Below, in pieces: positions 1-19,765 of a stretch of DNA of 64,000 nucleotides; position 1 is the first letter of the stretch; every line of letters starts with the position of its first letter. The DNA comes from Nocardia xishanensis NBRC 101358 (GTDB taxonomy: Bacteria; Actinomycetota; Actinomycetes; Mycobacteriales; Mycobacteriaceae). Under the pieces are notes generated by a model. It had not been told where the DNA came from. It made no database searches and saw nothing but the letters and a program-made list of their open reading frames with translations. The stretch spans positions 62,001-126,000 of the forward strand of contig NZ_BDCF01000013.1 in NCBI RefSeq assembly GCF_001613365.1. The letters run 5' to 3'. Made by a program: the position numbers and the translations under genes.

Positions 1-179
1 GCGAGCACCGCGTCGATCGGCGCGTCGAAGGTCGTCAACCGGAGCATCGCCTCGGCCACGTCGGCGTCGGAGATGTTCAGCCGCACGGATTCGGCGCCCG
101 CAGCGACCAGCTGCCGCGTCAGACCCGCGTCCCGCAGGTCGCCGACGCCCCAGAGCGCGAAGATCAGTTCTTCCGGCAC
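1..179 (-). CDS. Hypothetical protein, possibly EthD-like (N-terminal part only)
   Basis: The gene runs off the left edge, so only the first 59 codons are visible. The start is a GTG preceded by an AAGG-type ribosome binding site about 9 bases upstream. The visible protein begins MPEELIFALWGV and continues with alternating charged and hydrophobic stretches (for example VRLNISDADVAEAM). From memory this resembles the start of small actinobacterial proteins annotated as EthD-domain or dimeric alpha/beta-barrel proteins, but too little is visible to assign a function. It lies 57 bases downstream of the P450 gene on the same strand and may share its transcript. Confidence 0.55.
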   Translation of the reverse strand, partial: MPEELIFALWGVGDLRDAGLTRQLVAAGAESVRLNISDADVAEAMLRLTTFDAPIDAVL

Positions 180-236
180 CGCACCACCACCTTGTAGAAC
201 AGGTTCCAGTACGGCGAGTGTAGGCGGCCTTCCGGC

Positions 237-1565
237 TCAGCGCGGCAGCAGGGTGATGCGAGCGTTGTCGGCCGGGCTGAGGCCGGTGTGGTAGCGGCGT
301 GGCGGTTCGATGGGACCGGGCGCGGCCTGGATGCGGCGCTGCTCGAGCACGGTCCGGAACAGGATCCTGGCTTCCACGAGGGCGAACTGAGCGCCCAGGC
401 AACGATGCGCGCCCGCGCCGAAGGTCAGCCAGGTCTGGCCGTTCGGTCGCTCCTCGAGAAAACGCTCGGGGCGGAAGACCATCGGATCGGTGTAATGCCG
501 GGGTGATTCGTGAATGAGCAGGATCGGGACGATGACGATGGCGCCCTTGGGAATACGGATTCCGTTGAGCACGGTGTCGCGCAGGGCGCGGCGCCCGGTG
601 AACGGGGAGACCGGGCGCAACCGCATCGTCTCGGCGACTACGGCGTCCAGGTACGCGTCGAGCCGCTTCCCGTCGCCCGCGTCGGCCGCCGCGTCCAGTT
701 CGGCCATGGCCTCCGGGTGGCCAGCCAGCATCGCGGCGATCCAGCCGAGCGTGATGGCGGTGGTCTCGTAGGCGCCGAGCAGAATGCCGCGCATGTTGCG
801 GGCCAGCGCGGCGTCGTCGTGCTGATCGAGTTCGGTGCCGACGTACCGGGACAGCACGTCTTTCCGGCCGCTCCGATCGCCGGGTTCGGCTCGGCGCGCG
901 GCGATCTCCTCGATGATCACGGCGTCGACCTCCGCTTGGCGGCGACGCAGCGGCGGGTAGGGCAGCGTGTAGCCGCCGATCAGCGGCGTGAGCAAAGTGA
1001 CGGCGAGGAAACCGCGACTTTCGATCTCCCCGAACCACTGGCTCACGGCCTGCTTCAGCCGATCTCGGCGGGCAGGCGCCACATCGCCGAACACGACCGC
1101 GAGCAGTACGCCGATGGCCAGGTCGTAGCCCGCCTTCAGGAACTCGAACGGCTCACCGACCGGCCAGGTGGGCAGCTCGCGCTCGACCACCTCCACCATG
1201 AGCTCTTCGTAGGATCGAAGCGCCTTGCTCTGGAACGGCGGAGCGAACAGCCTGCGTTCGCGGCGGTGCTCGTCGCCGTCGAGGAAGATCAACGTCTGCT
1301 TGCCGAACATCGCGTCGTGGCTGGAGAACCGGCTCAGCACCTGCCCGACGGAGAAATCGTCGTGGTTGGCGAAAAGCTCTCGCACGTCGTCCATGTCGTG
1401 GGTGACCAGCATGTCCGGGAATCCCGGTGGCGAGACGACGAACCGTTCCCCGAGTTCCAGCAAGGGGGAATGGTGGGTGCCCGGCCGCATCAGTCCACCG
1501 ATCTGCCCGAGGTGGCGGGTGCGTAGCAAGGGGAGTTCACGCAGCGATAGGGGAGTGTGCGACAC
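237..1565 (-). CDS. Cytochrome P450
   Basis: This is a class I bacterial cytochrome P450, a haem monooxygenase that needs ferredoxin and a reductase. From the chosen start it is 442 residues, a normal length. The I-helix oxygen-activation motif GAYETT, the K-helix ExxR motif (ETMRLRP) and the haem-binding loop FGAGAHRCLG with Cys389 are all present. A longer frame reaches back to position 1766. The GTG at 1565 (VSHTPLSLRELP) has a better ribosome binding site (AGGA, 7 bases upstream) and fits where P450s usually begin. It is transcribed divergently from the megasynthase, which suggests it oxidises that enzyme's lipid or polyketide product. The substrate cannot be read from the sequence, and no ferredoxin gene is adjacent. 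Confidence 0.93.
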   Translation of the reverse strand: MSHTPLSLRELPLLRTRHLGQIGGLMRPGTHHSPLLELGERFVVSPPGFPDMLVTHDMDDVRELFANHDDFSVGQVLSRFSSHDAMFGKQTLIFLDGDEHRRERRLFAPPFQSKALRSYEELMVEVVERELPTWPVGEPFEFLKAGYDLAIGVLLAVVFGDVAPARRDRLKQAVSQWFGEIESRGFLAVTLLTPLIGGYTLPYPPLRRRQAEVDAVIIEEIAARRAEPGDRSGRKDVLSRYVGTELDQHDDAALARNMRGILLGAYETTAITLGWIAAMLAGHPEAMAELDAAADAGDGKRLDAYLDAVVAETMRLRPVSPFTGRRALRDTVLNGIRIPKGAIVIVPILLIHESPRHYTDPMVFRPERFLEERPNGQTWLTFGAGAHRCLGAQFALVEARILFRTVLEQRRIQAAPGPIEPPRRYHTGLSPADNARITLLPR

Positions 1566-1823
1566 GCAGCCATCCTGATCGCTGTCCGGGCGAGACGCAA
1601 ACATGAAATAGTCGCGGGCGCAAAGAGAGTCGAGCAGCGGGTGCCCCCATTTTTCGGGGCCCGGCGCGCTGGATTCGATCTTGATAGCCTCGGCTCGAGG
1701 TATCACGACGGCTATATTGTTGCCGCTGCCGGTCGCATAACGCGCCGCCCGCCGCTCCTCCTCCATTCGGGGCGGCGGGATCGGTCGGGTCTCGGGTCAC
1801 ATCACCGCTAGAGGAAGTAGTTC
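1566..1823. promoter_or_regulatory. Divergent control region between P450 and megasynthase
   Basis: This 258-base gap separates the P450 from the megasynthase, so promoters for both must lie here or within the unused upstream extension of the P450 frame. The megasynthase ribosome binding site (GAGGAAG) lies at 1811-1817, six bases before its GTG start. I could not identify a clear operator or a confident -35/-10 pair. Confidence 0.5.
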
Positions 1824-11926
<10,103 letters not shown>

Positions 11927-11930
<4 letters not shown>

Positions 11931-14230
11931 CCGGTGCTGACGAGCGGACGACGGTGCGCAATCCGGCCGTCGACCGTCGCGTGCGCGGCGAAGCCCTCGA
12001 AGGAGGCGCCGCCGGGCTGGACGTCGCCGCTCTGCTGGCGCGCACCGGCGGCGACGTCGCTGCGCCGGTGCGCGAATCCCAGGGCGGTGCGCGGTCCATG
12101 GACGCCGGCGGCAACGGCGCAGCACGGCTGGACGAGACCGGACCCGCCGCACCGCCGAGGGACGCCGACGCGTTGGCCGCGGCCGTCACCGCCGTGGCGA
12201 ACCGATTCACCGCGACGCCACTCGACCCCGACGCCGATTTCTTCGACGCGGGCGGCACCTCCCTCGCGGCGGTGGAACTCGTCGCGGCACTGGCCCGCGA
12301 GCTGGACATCCACCTGGATCTCGACACGGTGTTCTTCGACGCGCGCCCCCGCAGGCTGGCGCAGCGGTGGCTGGCCGATAATCCGGAAGCCGCATTGGCG
12401 CAACAGAAGCCGGAAACCGAGCCCGACACCGACGATCTCGCCCAGCTCTTCACCGATCTAGCGGGCACCGACCGGTTGCCGCTCGTCGCGGCGCCGGAGC
12501 GGCTCGCGCCGCGCCGCATCCTGCTGACCGGGGCGACCGGCTTCCTCGGCAGTCACTTGCTGCTCGATCTGTTGCGCCACAGCCAAGCCCACGTGGTGTG
12601 CCTGATCCGCGCCGACGCCGACCAGGACGCCGCTCGACGCCTGGAGGACGCCGTCCGGCGCTTCGCGCTGCCCTGGTCGCGGGAGATACTGCGACGCGTG
12701 ACCCCGCTGGCGGGCGACCTGCGCCTACCCCGGCTCGGCCTCTCCGAGGATCGATGGAAAACGCTTGCGGCGGAGGTCGATTCCATTGTGAACGCGGGCG
12801 CCGCGGTGGACTTCCTGCGCGGCTATCCGTCACTGCGCCGGACCAACGTGCTCGGCCCGCTGACCCTCGCCGAACTGGCCTGCACCGACCGGCCGAAACC
12901 ACTGCACCACATCTCGTCGCTGGCGGTGTTCAACGGAACGGACGCCGCCACGTTGAACGAGGACGACCCGACCGCCCACGTCGCCTCGCTGCCCATCGGT
13001 TACGACCGATCCAAATGGGCCGCCGAGGCCGTGCTGCGCAGGGCGGGTGAACACGGGCTCGTGGTGACCATCCTTCGCCCCGGCGGCATCGGCAGCCACC
13101 CGGAGACCGGCGCACACAATCCGCGTGACCTCAACGCCGGAATCACCGCGGCGCTGCTGCGCTTTCGCACCGCGCCGGGCTTCCGATACCTCAACGCCGC
13201 GCCGGTGGACTGGGTCAGCCGGGTGGCGGCGGAGATCGTCGGCACGCCGAGCGCCTGGGGGCACACCTATCACCTGACGGGCGCACCCACGTCGCTCGAT
13301 CAGGTCGTCGCCGAAACGCGTCTGGGCGGCATGGGTATTCGCGTGCGGCACTGGGAACAGTGGTGCGACGACGTGGTCCGCGCGATTCGCGAAGAACCGG
13401 TACCGGAACTGGAATCGCTGGCGCAGGTGCTGCAAAGCCCCGTCGCCCGGCGACAGCTCGCGGCGATGGTCACCGCGCCGCCCGCGTCGGCCTCTCGCAC
13501 CGAGGCGTTCGTCACCGCTAAAGGCCTGCCCGCGCCCGCCGCATCAGGCGCGGCGCGCGGCCGGATGCTCGCGGCCATGGCGAGCTTCGGCCCGCAGCCG
13601 GGCGACGAACCTTATCTGCGATTCGACGAAACCCTCACCGGCACAGTAGGTCCGGTCGGATTCGACGCCGACATACCGTGCGATCTGCGGCTGACCCTGT
13701 CCGTCGCGAGCGGCGCGCAGGTGTTCAGCGCGCGCACGCTCGACGTCACCGGCGAGCTCACCTGCGCTCGGTTGCACGACGAGCCGCTCACGGTCGAAGG
13801 GACGGCGACCGTCCGGCCGCACGACGGGATTCCGCTGCGTCACGAAGTACGGCATCCGCTCATGCACTACCGCCTGGCGCTGCGTGATTCGTCCGGCGGC
13901 GAGTGGTGGCTGGAGGGATACAAGTTCGCCGCGGCGCGCAGGCGCTTCGTCCGGCAGCTCGGCACCCAGGTGATCGAGATCGGACGCGCCGGGGAGCCCG
14001 CGTCGTATCGCGGCGAAGTCGCCGTTCCCATGCACACCTACTTGCCCGACCAGATCGACGGCATCCGGATCGATCCGCGACTGCCCGAACGCCAGCAGCG
14101 GCTGGCGAAACTGCTGTGGCTCAGCTGGTTCGGCGGCCAGCTCGGCAAAGGACTGATGGAACCGATACTCCGGGTCGGGATCGACCTGCTTGACCTGCGC
14201 CGGGCCGCGCGTAAGGAGCACCGCCGATGA
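11927..14230 (+). CDS. Carrier protein-thioester reductase with C-terminal lipocalin-like domain
   Basis: This 767-residue protein follows the megasynthase with a GTGA overlap and a strong AGAGGAG ribosome binding site. After a linker of about 85 residues comes a carrier domain (FFDAGGTSLAAVEL, Ser112). A thioester-reductase domain of the extended SDR type follows, with GATGFLG near 202 and YDRSK (Tyr359, Lys363). Such domains release a carrier-bound acyl group as an aldehyde or alcohol using NAD(P)H. The last 210 or so residues (from about 553) form a separate beta-rich domain with FDETLTGTVG, MHYRLALRD, EGYKF and LLWLSWFGGQLG. From memory this resembles the segment between the oxidoreductase and hydrolase parts of large actinobacterial GMC-family fusion proteins. 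The carrier is the natural acceptor for the upstream condensation and FkbH domains, so this protein probably ends the assembly line. Confidence 0.88.
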
Positions 14231-15303
14231 CCGACCTGCGATCCCTCGCGACGGAATCCGATGCGGCGGAGGTGATCTCGTTCCGCACGGCGGACGGCGT
14301 CGACCTCGCCCTGCGCCGCGTCGGGCCGGCGGACGGTCCCGCGGTGCTGCTGGTGCACGGGCACGGGGTGTCGTCGGAGATGTTCTCGCTCCCCGAGATC
14401 CGCAACGTCACCGACGTCCTGGCCGACGCGGGCTATCAGTCTTGGCTGCTCGACTGGCGCGGCAGCTGCCGCCTGCCGTACAACGAATCCGGCCCGCACT
14501 ACACCTTCGACGATGTCGCGCTCTACGACCTGCCCGCGGCGCTCGCGCAGATCAGGGCGCGAATCGGGGATCGTCCGCTGTTCGTCGTAGCGCACTGCAT
14601 CGGTGCGCTGGCCCTCTCGCTGAGCATGACGGCCGGATTGCTGCCCGGACTCGCGGGCGTGGTCGCGCAGGGTGTCTTCCTGACGCCCAAGGTCAGCACG
14701 TCCGCGCGGGTGCGGGTGCTGCTCGGCAGCGAACTGCTCGGCTCGCGCGTCGGCCACATCGAATCCGACTTCCGCAAGGTGGGGCTCTGGTCCCGGCGCA
14801 CCTTGCTGTACGCCGCGCTGTCCCGCAAAGGCGACTGCCCAGACCCGACCTGCCGGATGGTGCAGCACGGCTGGGGGATGGGCGCCAAGCTGTTCGAGCA
14901 CGACCATCTCGATTCGCGCACTCACGACCGGCTGGCCGAATTGTTCGGCGCGATACCGCTTTCCGTGCTGCCGCACCTGCGTCAGATGGAGCTGGCGCAC
15001 GCGGTGGTCCGCTGGAATGTCGACGACGACAGGTACGCGGCGCTGCCGGAGAACGCGCTCGACCACGCCGACCGCATCGACTGTCCTGTCCTGCTGCTGG
15101 CGGGCAGCCGCAACGAGGCCTGGATCGATTCCAACAAGCTGTGCTACGAGGTGCTTTCGGCGCGCAATCCGGCAATCGATGTCCGCTACACCGAGATTCC
15201 CTCCTACGGTCACCTCGACACGTTCATCGGCTGCGGCGCGGCGCTGGACGTGTTCGGGCACATCGTCGATTTTCTCGACGAGACCTCAGCTCGGTTGGCG
15301 TAG
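14227..15303 (+). CDS. Alpha/beta hydrolase with Cys nucleophile
   Basis: This is a 358-residue alpha/beta-fold hydrolase whose ATG overlaps the reductase stop codon (ATGA), indicating translational coupling. The oxyanion region is VLLVHGHGVSSEMF. The nucleophile elbow reads VAHCIGALA, so Cys124 replaces the usual Ser, as in dienelactone-hydrolase-like and PHA-synthase-like enzymes. The final His is probably in SYGHLDTF. The middle is longer than in minimal esterases and probably forms a lid. Its place directly after the beta-rich domain of the previous gene recalls the domain order of large GMC-hydrolase fusion proteins. Likely roles are product release, acyl transfer or proofreading of the lipid product. 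Its 3-prime end overlaps the convergent oxidoreductase gene by 18 bases. Confidence 0.88.
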   Translation: MTDLRSLATESDAAEVISFRTADGVDLALRRVGPADGPAVLLVHGHGVSSEMFSLPEIRNVTDVLADAGYQSWLLDWRGSCRLPYNESGPHYTFDDVALYDLPAALAQIRARIGDRPLFVVAHCIGALALSLSMTAGLLPGLAGVVAQGVFLTPKVSTSARVRVLLGSELLGSRVGHIESDFRKVGLWSRRTLLYAALSRKGDCPDPTCRMVQHGWGMGAKLFEHDHLDSRTHDRLAELFGAIPLSVLPHLRQMELAHAVVRWNVDDDRYAALPENALDHADRIDCPVLLLAGSRNEAWIDSNKLCYEVLSARNPAIDVRYTEIPSYGHLDTFIGCGAALDVFGHIVDFLDETSARLA

Positions 15304-16287
15304 TGGCAGGCCCGCGGTCCGGTAGATGGCATCGATGACGGTCATGGTGGCGATGGCGTCGCTCGGTTCGGTGGCCACCGGCTCGCCGCGTAGCGCCGCG
15401 GCGGCGAAGGCGTCGAGTTGATAGTCGTAGGAGGTCCGATGCGCGAAACGACGCACCCGCCTGCCGCGCTCCGAGCGGACCGAGAGCAGATGACCCAGAT
15501 GCGGCAGCACCGGATTGACCAGCCGCATCCGGCCGCGATCCCCAACGACCGTGGCGCCGACGCGCAGCACGTCGGCCGACCATATCGAGCACCGGATATG
15601 GCCGGTGTGCCCGGAAGGGAAGCGCAGGTCGGCGGTCATCGCCCGGTCGATCCGCGACTCGCGCAGCTTCGCCCGCGCCGCGACCACCTCCGGGTCCTCA
15701 CCGCCGAGCACGCGGGCCATGTGCACGGCGTAGCAGCCCGCGTCCATCAGGGCGCCACCCGCCAGGTCGTAGTCGTAGCGGATGTCGGAGAACTTGGGCA
15801 GCGGAAAGCACAGCGCGGCCTCCACCCGCCGCAGCGTCCCCAGTTCGCCGGAGGCGATGATCGCTTCGGCGGCCGATATCAGCGGGTGGTAGCGGTAGTG
15901 GAAAGCCTCCATCACGACGCGATCGGAAGCGCTTGCCAGCGCGGCGATCTCACGCGCCTCTGCGGCGTTGGCGGTGAACGGCTTCTCGCACAGCACATGC
16001 TTTCCCGCCTGCACGGCGGCCCGAGTCCAGCGGCCGTGCAGGCCGTTCGGCAGCGGAATGTAGACCGCGTCGAGATCGGGCGCCTCGATCAGCGCCTGAT
16101 AGCTGTCGTAGACCTGGGGGATGCCGTGCTTTCGCGCGAACCGCTCCGCGCTCGACCGATCCCGCGCGGCCACCGCGGCGACGACCACCTCCGAGCTGCG
16201 CGCCGCGGGTGCGATCAGGGATGCGGGCGCGATGCGGGCCGCGCCGAGGATGCCGATGCGGAGGCCGGAGCGCAGGTGGTCGGTCAC
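15286..16287 (-). CDS. Gfo/Idh/MocA family oxidoreductase
   Basis: This is a 333-residue NAD(P)-dependent oxidoreductase. The N-terminal Rossmann motif is GILGAARIAPASL, and the family signature CEKPF is in the region AGKHVLCEKPFTANAAEA. The C-terminal alpha/beta domain, which binds a sugar or diol substrate, follows (MEAFHYRYHP, GGALMDAGCY). Within the family it looks closest to dihydrodiol-dehydrogenase and sugar-dehydrogenase types. It converges on the hydrolase with an 18-base overlap and diverges from the first glycosyltransferase (89 bases apart). It may therefore act on a sugar or hydroxyl group of the cluster product, although this strand switch leaves its membership uncertain. Confidence 0.9.
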   Translation of the reverse strand: MTDHLRSGLRIGILGAARIAPASLIAPAARSSEVVVAAVAARDRSSAERFARKHGIPQVYDSYQALIEAPDLDAVYIPLPNGLHGRWTRAAVQAGKHVLCEKPFTANAAEAREIAALASASDRVVMEAFHYRYHPLISAAEAIIASGELGTLRRVEAALCFPLPKFSDIRYDYDLAGGALMDAGCYAVHMARVLGGEDPEVVAARAKLRESRIDRAMTADLRFPSGHTGHIRCSIWSADVLRVGATVVGDRGRMRLVNPVLPHLGHLLSVRSERGRRVRRFAHRTSYDYQLDAFAAAALRGEPVATEPSDAIATMTVIDAIYRTAGLPLRQPS

Positions 16288-16376
16288 CAGCAGACACTAA
16301 CATCGGCACCGCGCCGCGACGGCCGGGCGAATTCCGAATGCGGACGAACAGCAGATCACGAACGAAAGTCGAGAGT

Positions 16377-17666
16377 ATGCGTATCGCGTTGTTGACGGCG
16401 GGGACCCGGGGCGATCATCAGCCGTATCTGGCATTGGCGGACGAATTCCGTTCGCGCGGGCACGATGTCGAGATGACGGCCACCGAGAATTACGCCGAGG
16501 TGGTGCGGCGCTCGGGCTTCGAGCCGCACGTCATCCCGTTCAACTCGGCGGAACTGCTGGAATCGCCCGCCGCCAAACGCGCGTTGTCCTCGGGTAAGAC
16601 GTTGCCGTTCGTCCGAATCATGCTGGACACGGTCAAGATCATGGCGGGCGAGCGCGGGGAGCGGATGCACGAGGCGCTCAGCGGCGCGTGCGAATCGGCG
16701 GATGTGATCGTCTCGTGCGCCTCGACCATGCCGTGGGCGATGGAGCGCGGGGAGAAGTACGGACAGACCGTGGTGGGTTGTCTGCCGTATCCGCTCGAGC
16801 GCACCGGGGAGTTCCCGTCGTCGTTCATGGTCAAGCACATGATCTCGTCGCGGCGACTGCGGTTGGCCAGCTACTCGGCCTTCGAAATGGCGTATGGGCT
16901 GGCATATCGCCGGGTGGATCGGCGAGTGCGCGCGATGATGGAGTTGCCTGGCAAACCACGGAATCCGTTCCGGCGGATGCGCGAGGACGGTATTCCGCTG
17001 GTGCACATGGTGAGTCCGGTGTTGTTGCCGAAACCCGCCGACTGGCCGGACCGTTCGACCGTGGTCGGCGCGCCGATTCTGCCCGCCCGGCTGCGTGCGG
17101 CCTGGGGTGAGGCGGTGGTCGATCCGGCGCTGTCCGAGTGGCTCGACGAGGGCGAGCCGCCGATCTACTTCTGCATGACCGGCATGCCGATCCTCGATCC
17201 CGCCGGATGCTGTGAGCTGATCGCCGCCGTCTGCCGCAGGCTGGGGGCGCGCGCCCTGGTGACCGTGCGCGGGGAGGGTTTTCCGCGCGGCATCGGTTAC
17301 GACCGGAAGCTGTTCGTCCTGGATTCCTTCGACTACGACCGCGTCCTGCCGCGGTGCCGCGCGGTCGTGCACCACGGCGGCAGCGGCAACACTCACGATG
17401 TGTTGCGCGCGGGCCTGCCCGCGGTGGTGATCGGCGTGCACAGCGACCAGTTCTTCTATGGTTGGCGCATTTCGGAGCTCGGCATCGGGGCCGACTTCCC
17501 GTATCCGTCGCTGACCGAGGACCGGCTGCACGACGCGCTCGTCCGGACGTTGACGCCCGAGGCGGGCAGGCGAGCAGCGGAACTCGGCCGCACCGTGTCC
17601 GCCGAGAACGGGGTCCGCGCCACGGCGGACGCGGTGGAACGCCTGGTCGTCTCGGCATCGGCCTGA
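16377..17666 (+). CDS. GT1-family glycosyltransferase
   Basis: This 429-residue GT-B-fold glycosyltransferase belongs to the group of sterol, macrolide and lipid glucosyltransferases. It starts MRIALLTAGTRGDHQPYLAL, the typical acceptor-domain beginning. It carries the nucleotide-sugar motif HHGGSGNT at 332-339, followed by AGLPAVVIGVHSDQFFYGWR. The frame is open further upstream. The ATG at 16377 matches the family start, though its ribosome binding site is weak (GAGAG region). These enzymes move a sugar from a UDP- or dTDP-sugar to a lipid or polyketide hydroxyl. Its position next to the synthase suggests it glycosylates the product. Confidence 0.9.
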   Translation: MRIALLTAGTRGDHQPYLALADEFRSRGHDVEMTATENYAEVVRRSGFEPHVIPFNSAELLESPAAKRALSSGKTLPFVRIMLDTVKIMAGERGERMHEALSGACESADVIVSCASTMPWAMERGEKYGQTVVGCLPYPLERTGEFPSSFMVKHMISSRRLRLASYSAFEMAYGLAYRRVDRRVRAMMELPGKPRNPFRRMREDGIPLVHMVSPVLLPKPADWPDRSTVVGAPILPARLRAAWGEAVVDPALSEWLDEGEPPIYFCMTGMPILDPAGCCELIAAVCRRLGARALVTVRGEGFPRGIGYDRKLFVLDSFDYDRVLPRCRAVVHHGGSGNTHDVLRAGLPAVVIGVHSDQFFYGWRISELGIGADFPYPSLTEDRLHDALVRTLTPEAGRRAAELGRTVSAENGVRATADAVERLVVSASA

Positions 17667-17681
17667 GTCGTGGGTGATTCC

Positions 17682-18911
17682 ATGCACGTCGCGATCTTCA
17701 CCGACTTCCACCCGGCCACCCTCGGCGGCGTCCAGACCGCGATGCGATCGCTGCGTGACGGCCTGCGGCGGCTCGGCCATCGGGTGACCGTATTCTGTCC
17801 TCCCGCACCGGGATCCGTGCCGTCCGACGCCGAGACCGTGGTGCTCGGCGCGCTGCCGGTCGCGATGTCGAACGGGCTGCCGGTCGTCCTGCCGACCCGG
17901 GCCACTCGGCGCAGGATCGATGCCGCCTTCGCCGAGCGCGGCCCGATCGACATCGTGCACGCGCTGACGACCTACGGCTGCGGTATCTCCGGCGTACGCG
18001 CCGCACGCAGACACGGCATTCCGATCGTCCAGACTATGCAGAGCCGCGACGACACGGTCATCGCGCAGTATTCGCCCGCGCCGTATCTGTCCGCGTTGAC
18101 CATGCGTCTGGTGCACAGCTGGTTCGTGCCGCTGCGCGGACGACCGCCGTCCGACGGCGACGACCGCATCGCCCGGCTCGCCTGGCGTCCGCTGATCGCG
18201 CAGGCGCAGGCGGCCGATCGGGTGATCGTGCCGACCCGGCACTTCGCCCGCCGCGTCGCCGCGCACGGCGTGGACCGGCCGATTCACGTGGTGTCCAACG
18301 GAATCGATGACGAACTGCTCGATCGGGTCCGCGGCGGGGAGGACGAGGCGACGAACCCGGACGGACCGCTGCGTGCCCTGTGGTGCGGCCGCCTGTCGGC
18401 GGAGAAGCGTCCGCTCGAGGCGATCGAGGTCGCGCGCCTGGTCGAGGACTGCGCACTGGAGGTCTACGGCGGCGGCCCACTGGCCGACCGGGTCCGCTCG
18501 GCGGTCGCCGAGGCGGATCTCGGCGGACGCGTGCGCCTGCACGGCGAGGTCGGGCAGGACGACTGCCTGCGCGCCATGCGCGGACACGACGTGCTGCTGC
18601 TGACCTCCGACTGCGATACCCAGGGCATGGTGCTGCTCGAGGCGATGGCGATGGGTCTGCCGGTCCTGTATTGCGATCCCGAACTGTCCGAAACCGTGCC
18701 CGCCGATGGTGGCGTTCGCGCTCACGACCGGTCGGTGGAATCGTTCGCCACGGAGCTGAAAGAGTTGGCGCGCAACCGAAGCCGCCTGCGATCCATGCGC
18801 GCGGCGCTCGCGGAGCATGCCGACGAACCGCGCCAATCCCGGCACATCGAAGCGATCCTCTCGGTCTACGCCGAAGCGCTCGACGCCCCGAATGTCAGCG
18901 TGGAGCGGTGA
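17682..18911 (+). CDS. GT4-family glycosyltransferase (mannosyltransferase-like)
   Basis: This is a GT-B glycosyltransferase of about 409 residues. The N-terminal domain has FTDFHPATLGGVQTAMRSL, the glycine-rich acceptor loop of GT4 enzymes. The C-terminal Rossmann domain has LWCGRLSAEKRP, VYGGGPLADRV and the EX7E-like stretch after LLLTSDCDTQGMVLLEAMAMGLPV. It resembles actinobacterial retaining mannosyl- or glucosyltransferases of the PimB/MgtA type. A GTG at 17670 is an alternative start, but the ATG at 17682 gives the usual MHVAIFTDF beginning. It lies 15 bases after the GT1 gene and almost certainly shares its transcript. Two GTs of different folding clans suggest two different sugar linkages on the product. 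Confidence 0.9.
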   Translation: MHVAIFTDFHPATLGGVQTAMRSLRDGLRRLGHRVTVFCPPAPGSVPSDAETVVLGALPVAMSNGLPVVLPTRATRRRIDAAFAERGPIDIVHALTTYGCGISGVRAARRHGIPIVQTMQSRDDTVIAQYSPAPYLSALTMRLVHSWFVPLRGRPPSDGDDRIARLAWRPLIAQAQAADRVIVPTRHFARRVAAHGVDRPIHVVSNGIDDELLDRVRGGEDEATNPDGPLRALWCGRLSAEKRPLEAIEVARLVEDCALEVYGGGPLADRVRSAVAEADLGGRVRLHGEVGQDDCLRAMRGHDVLLLTSDCDTQGMVLLEAMAMGLPVLYCDPELSETVPADGGVRAHDRSVESFATELKELARNRSRLRSMRAALAEHADEPRQSRHIEAILSVYAEALDAPNVSVER

Positions 18912-19010
18912 GAACTTCGCGATGCGACGAGCGGAATCGATGACGGCCGCGAGGTAGCGTTCGCGCTCCGCGCGGGTGACCGGCCGCCCGATCAGCAGTT
19001 GCCGAAAAGC

Positions 19011-19301
19011 TCAGGATGCGAGGATCCTGGCTTTCTCGGCTTCGAACTCGGCGTCGGTCAGCACGCCCTGCGCGCGGAGCTCGGCGAGCTCTTTCAACGC
19101 GTTGATCCGTTCCGCGCCCGCGCCGCCGCCCGGTGCCGGCTGCGGTGCGGCGGGCGGCGGCGCATAGCTCGGGGGCGGGGCGTACCGCTGTTCCTCCGCC
19201 GCCCAGCGCTCTCCCTGGCGCCGGGAAACGCGATTGGAGACAGCGGTCGCGGTTCCGGAGATGATCGCGGTGCGGGCGACGCCGCGCAGCAGTCCTGGCA
19301 T
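19011..19301 (-). CDS. SHOCT-domain small protein
   Basis: This 96-residue protein has a basic N-terminus (GVARTAIISGTATAVSNRVSRR) and a Pro/Ala-rich linker. Its C-terminal SHOCT domain (about 65-96) includes LKELAELRAQGVLTDAEFEA. SHOCT domains are short oligomerisation helices found at the C-termini of many membrane-associated proteins. It lies 11 bases downstream of the DUF6325-like gene on the same strand, and I believe such pairs are common in actinobacteria. Function unknown. Confidence 0.85.
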   Translation of the reverse strand: MPGLLRGVARTAIISGTATAVSNRVSRRQGERWAAEEQRYAPPPSYAPPPAAPQPAPGGGAGAERINALKELAELRAQGVLTDAEFEAEKARILAS

Positions 19302-19312
19302 GACAATTCTCC

Positions 19313-19765
19313 TCAGCGACTTTCCGCTTCGAGGGCGTCGAGCGACGCCAATATGCTCTGCACCGGAATGCGTCCGGACGCCACGAGTTCGGCGCCGTTA
19401 CGACGCAAGGCGGACGCGAAAGGCGCCGCCCAGGTGTTCTCGTAAACCAGGATCGCGGCCGAACGTCCCGGTTCGAGCGCCGCGCCGGCTTCCGCGCGGT
19501 CGGCGTCGTCGAGCAGGCCCGATCCTGCCTCCGCGAACAGGGTTATATCGATCTCCCCGCCGAATCCCACGTCGGCTATATCTATTCCGGTCAGCGAACC
19601 GTCGAGATCTTTTCGGATGAAGGCCAGGTCGAGCACCCGGACGATGCCGCGCTCGACGAGGTCGCGCAAGAGGGGCAATGCCGAACCGTCCGGCTGCCGG
19701 TCGGGAGGAAATTCGATCACGAGATAGTCGATGGGGCCGATCATGTCGATGTCGGAATCGGTCAC
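19313..19765 (-). CDS. DUF6325-like (DUF1269-type) protein
   Basis: This 150-residue protein has the pattern IGPIDYLVIEFP, LLRDLVERGIVRVLDLAFIRKD, GSGLLDDAD, LVYENTWAAPFA and ELVASGRIP. That pattern is typical of small stress-associated actinobacterial proteins annotated DUF6325 or DUF1269. The GTG start at 19765 follows a good GAGGGG ribosome binding site; the frame stays open upstream to 19834. It is the first gene of a probable two-gene operon with the SHOCT protein. No catalytic residues are apparent, and a structural or membrane-associated regulatory role is possible. Confidence 0.85.
   Translation of the reverse strand: MTDSDIDMIGPIDYLVIEFPPDRQPDGSALPLLRDLVERGIVRVLDLAFIRKDLDGSLTGIDIADVGFGGEIDITLFAEAGSGLLDDADRAEAGAALEPGRSAAILVYENTWAAPFASALRRNGAELVASGRIPVQSILASLDALEAESR

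Noticed and set aside
15286..16287. The Gfo/Idh/MocA enzyme as a certain cluster member
   Set aside because: It is on the opposite strand and has a broad family, so membership is left as possible rather than certain.
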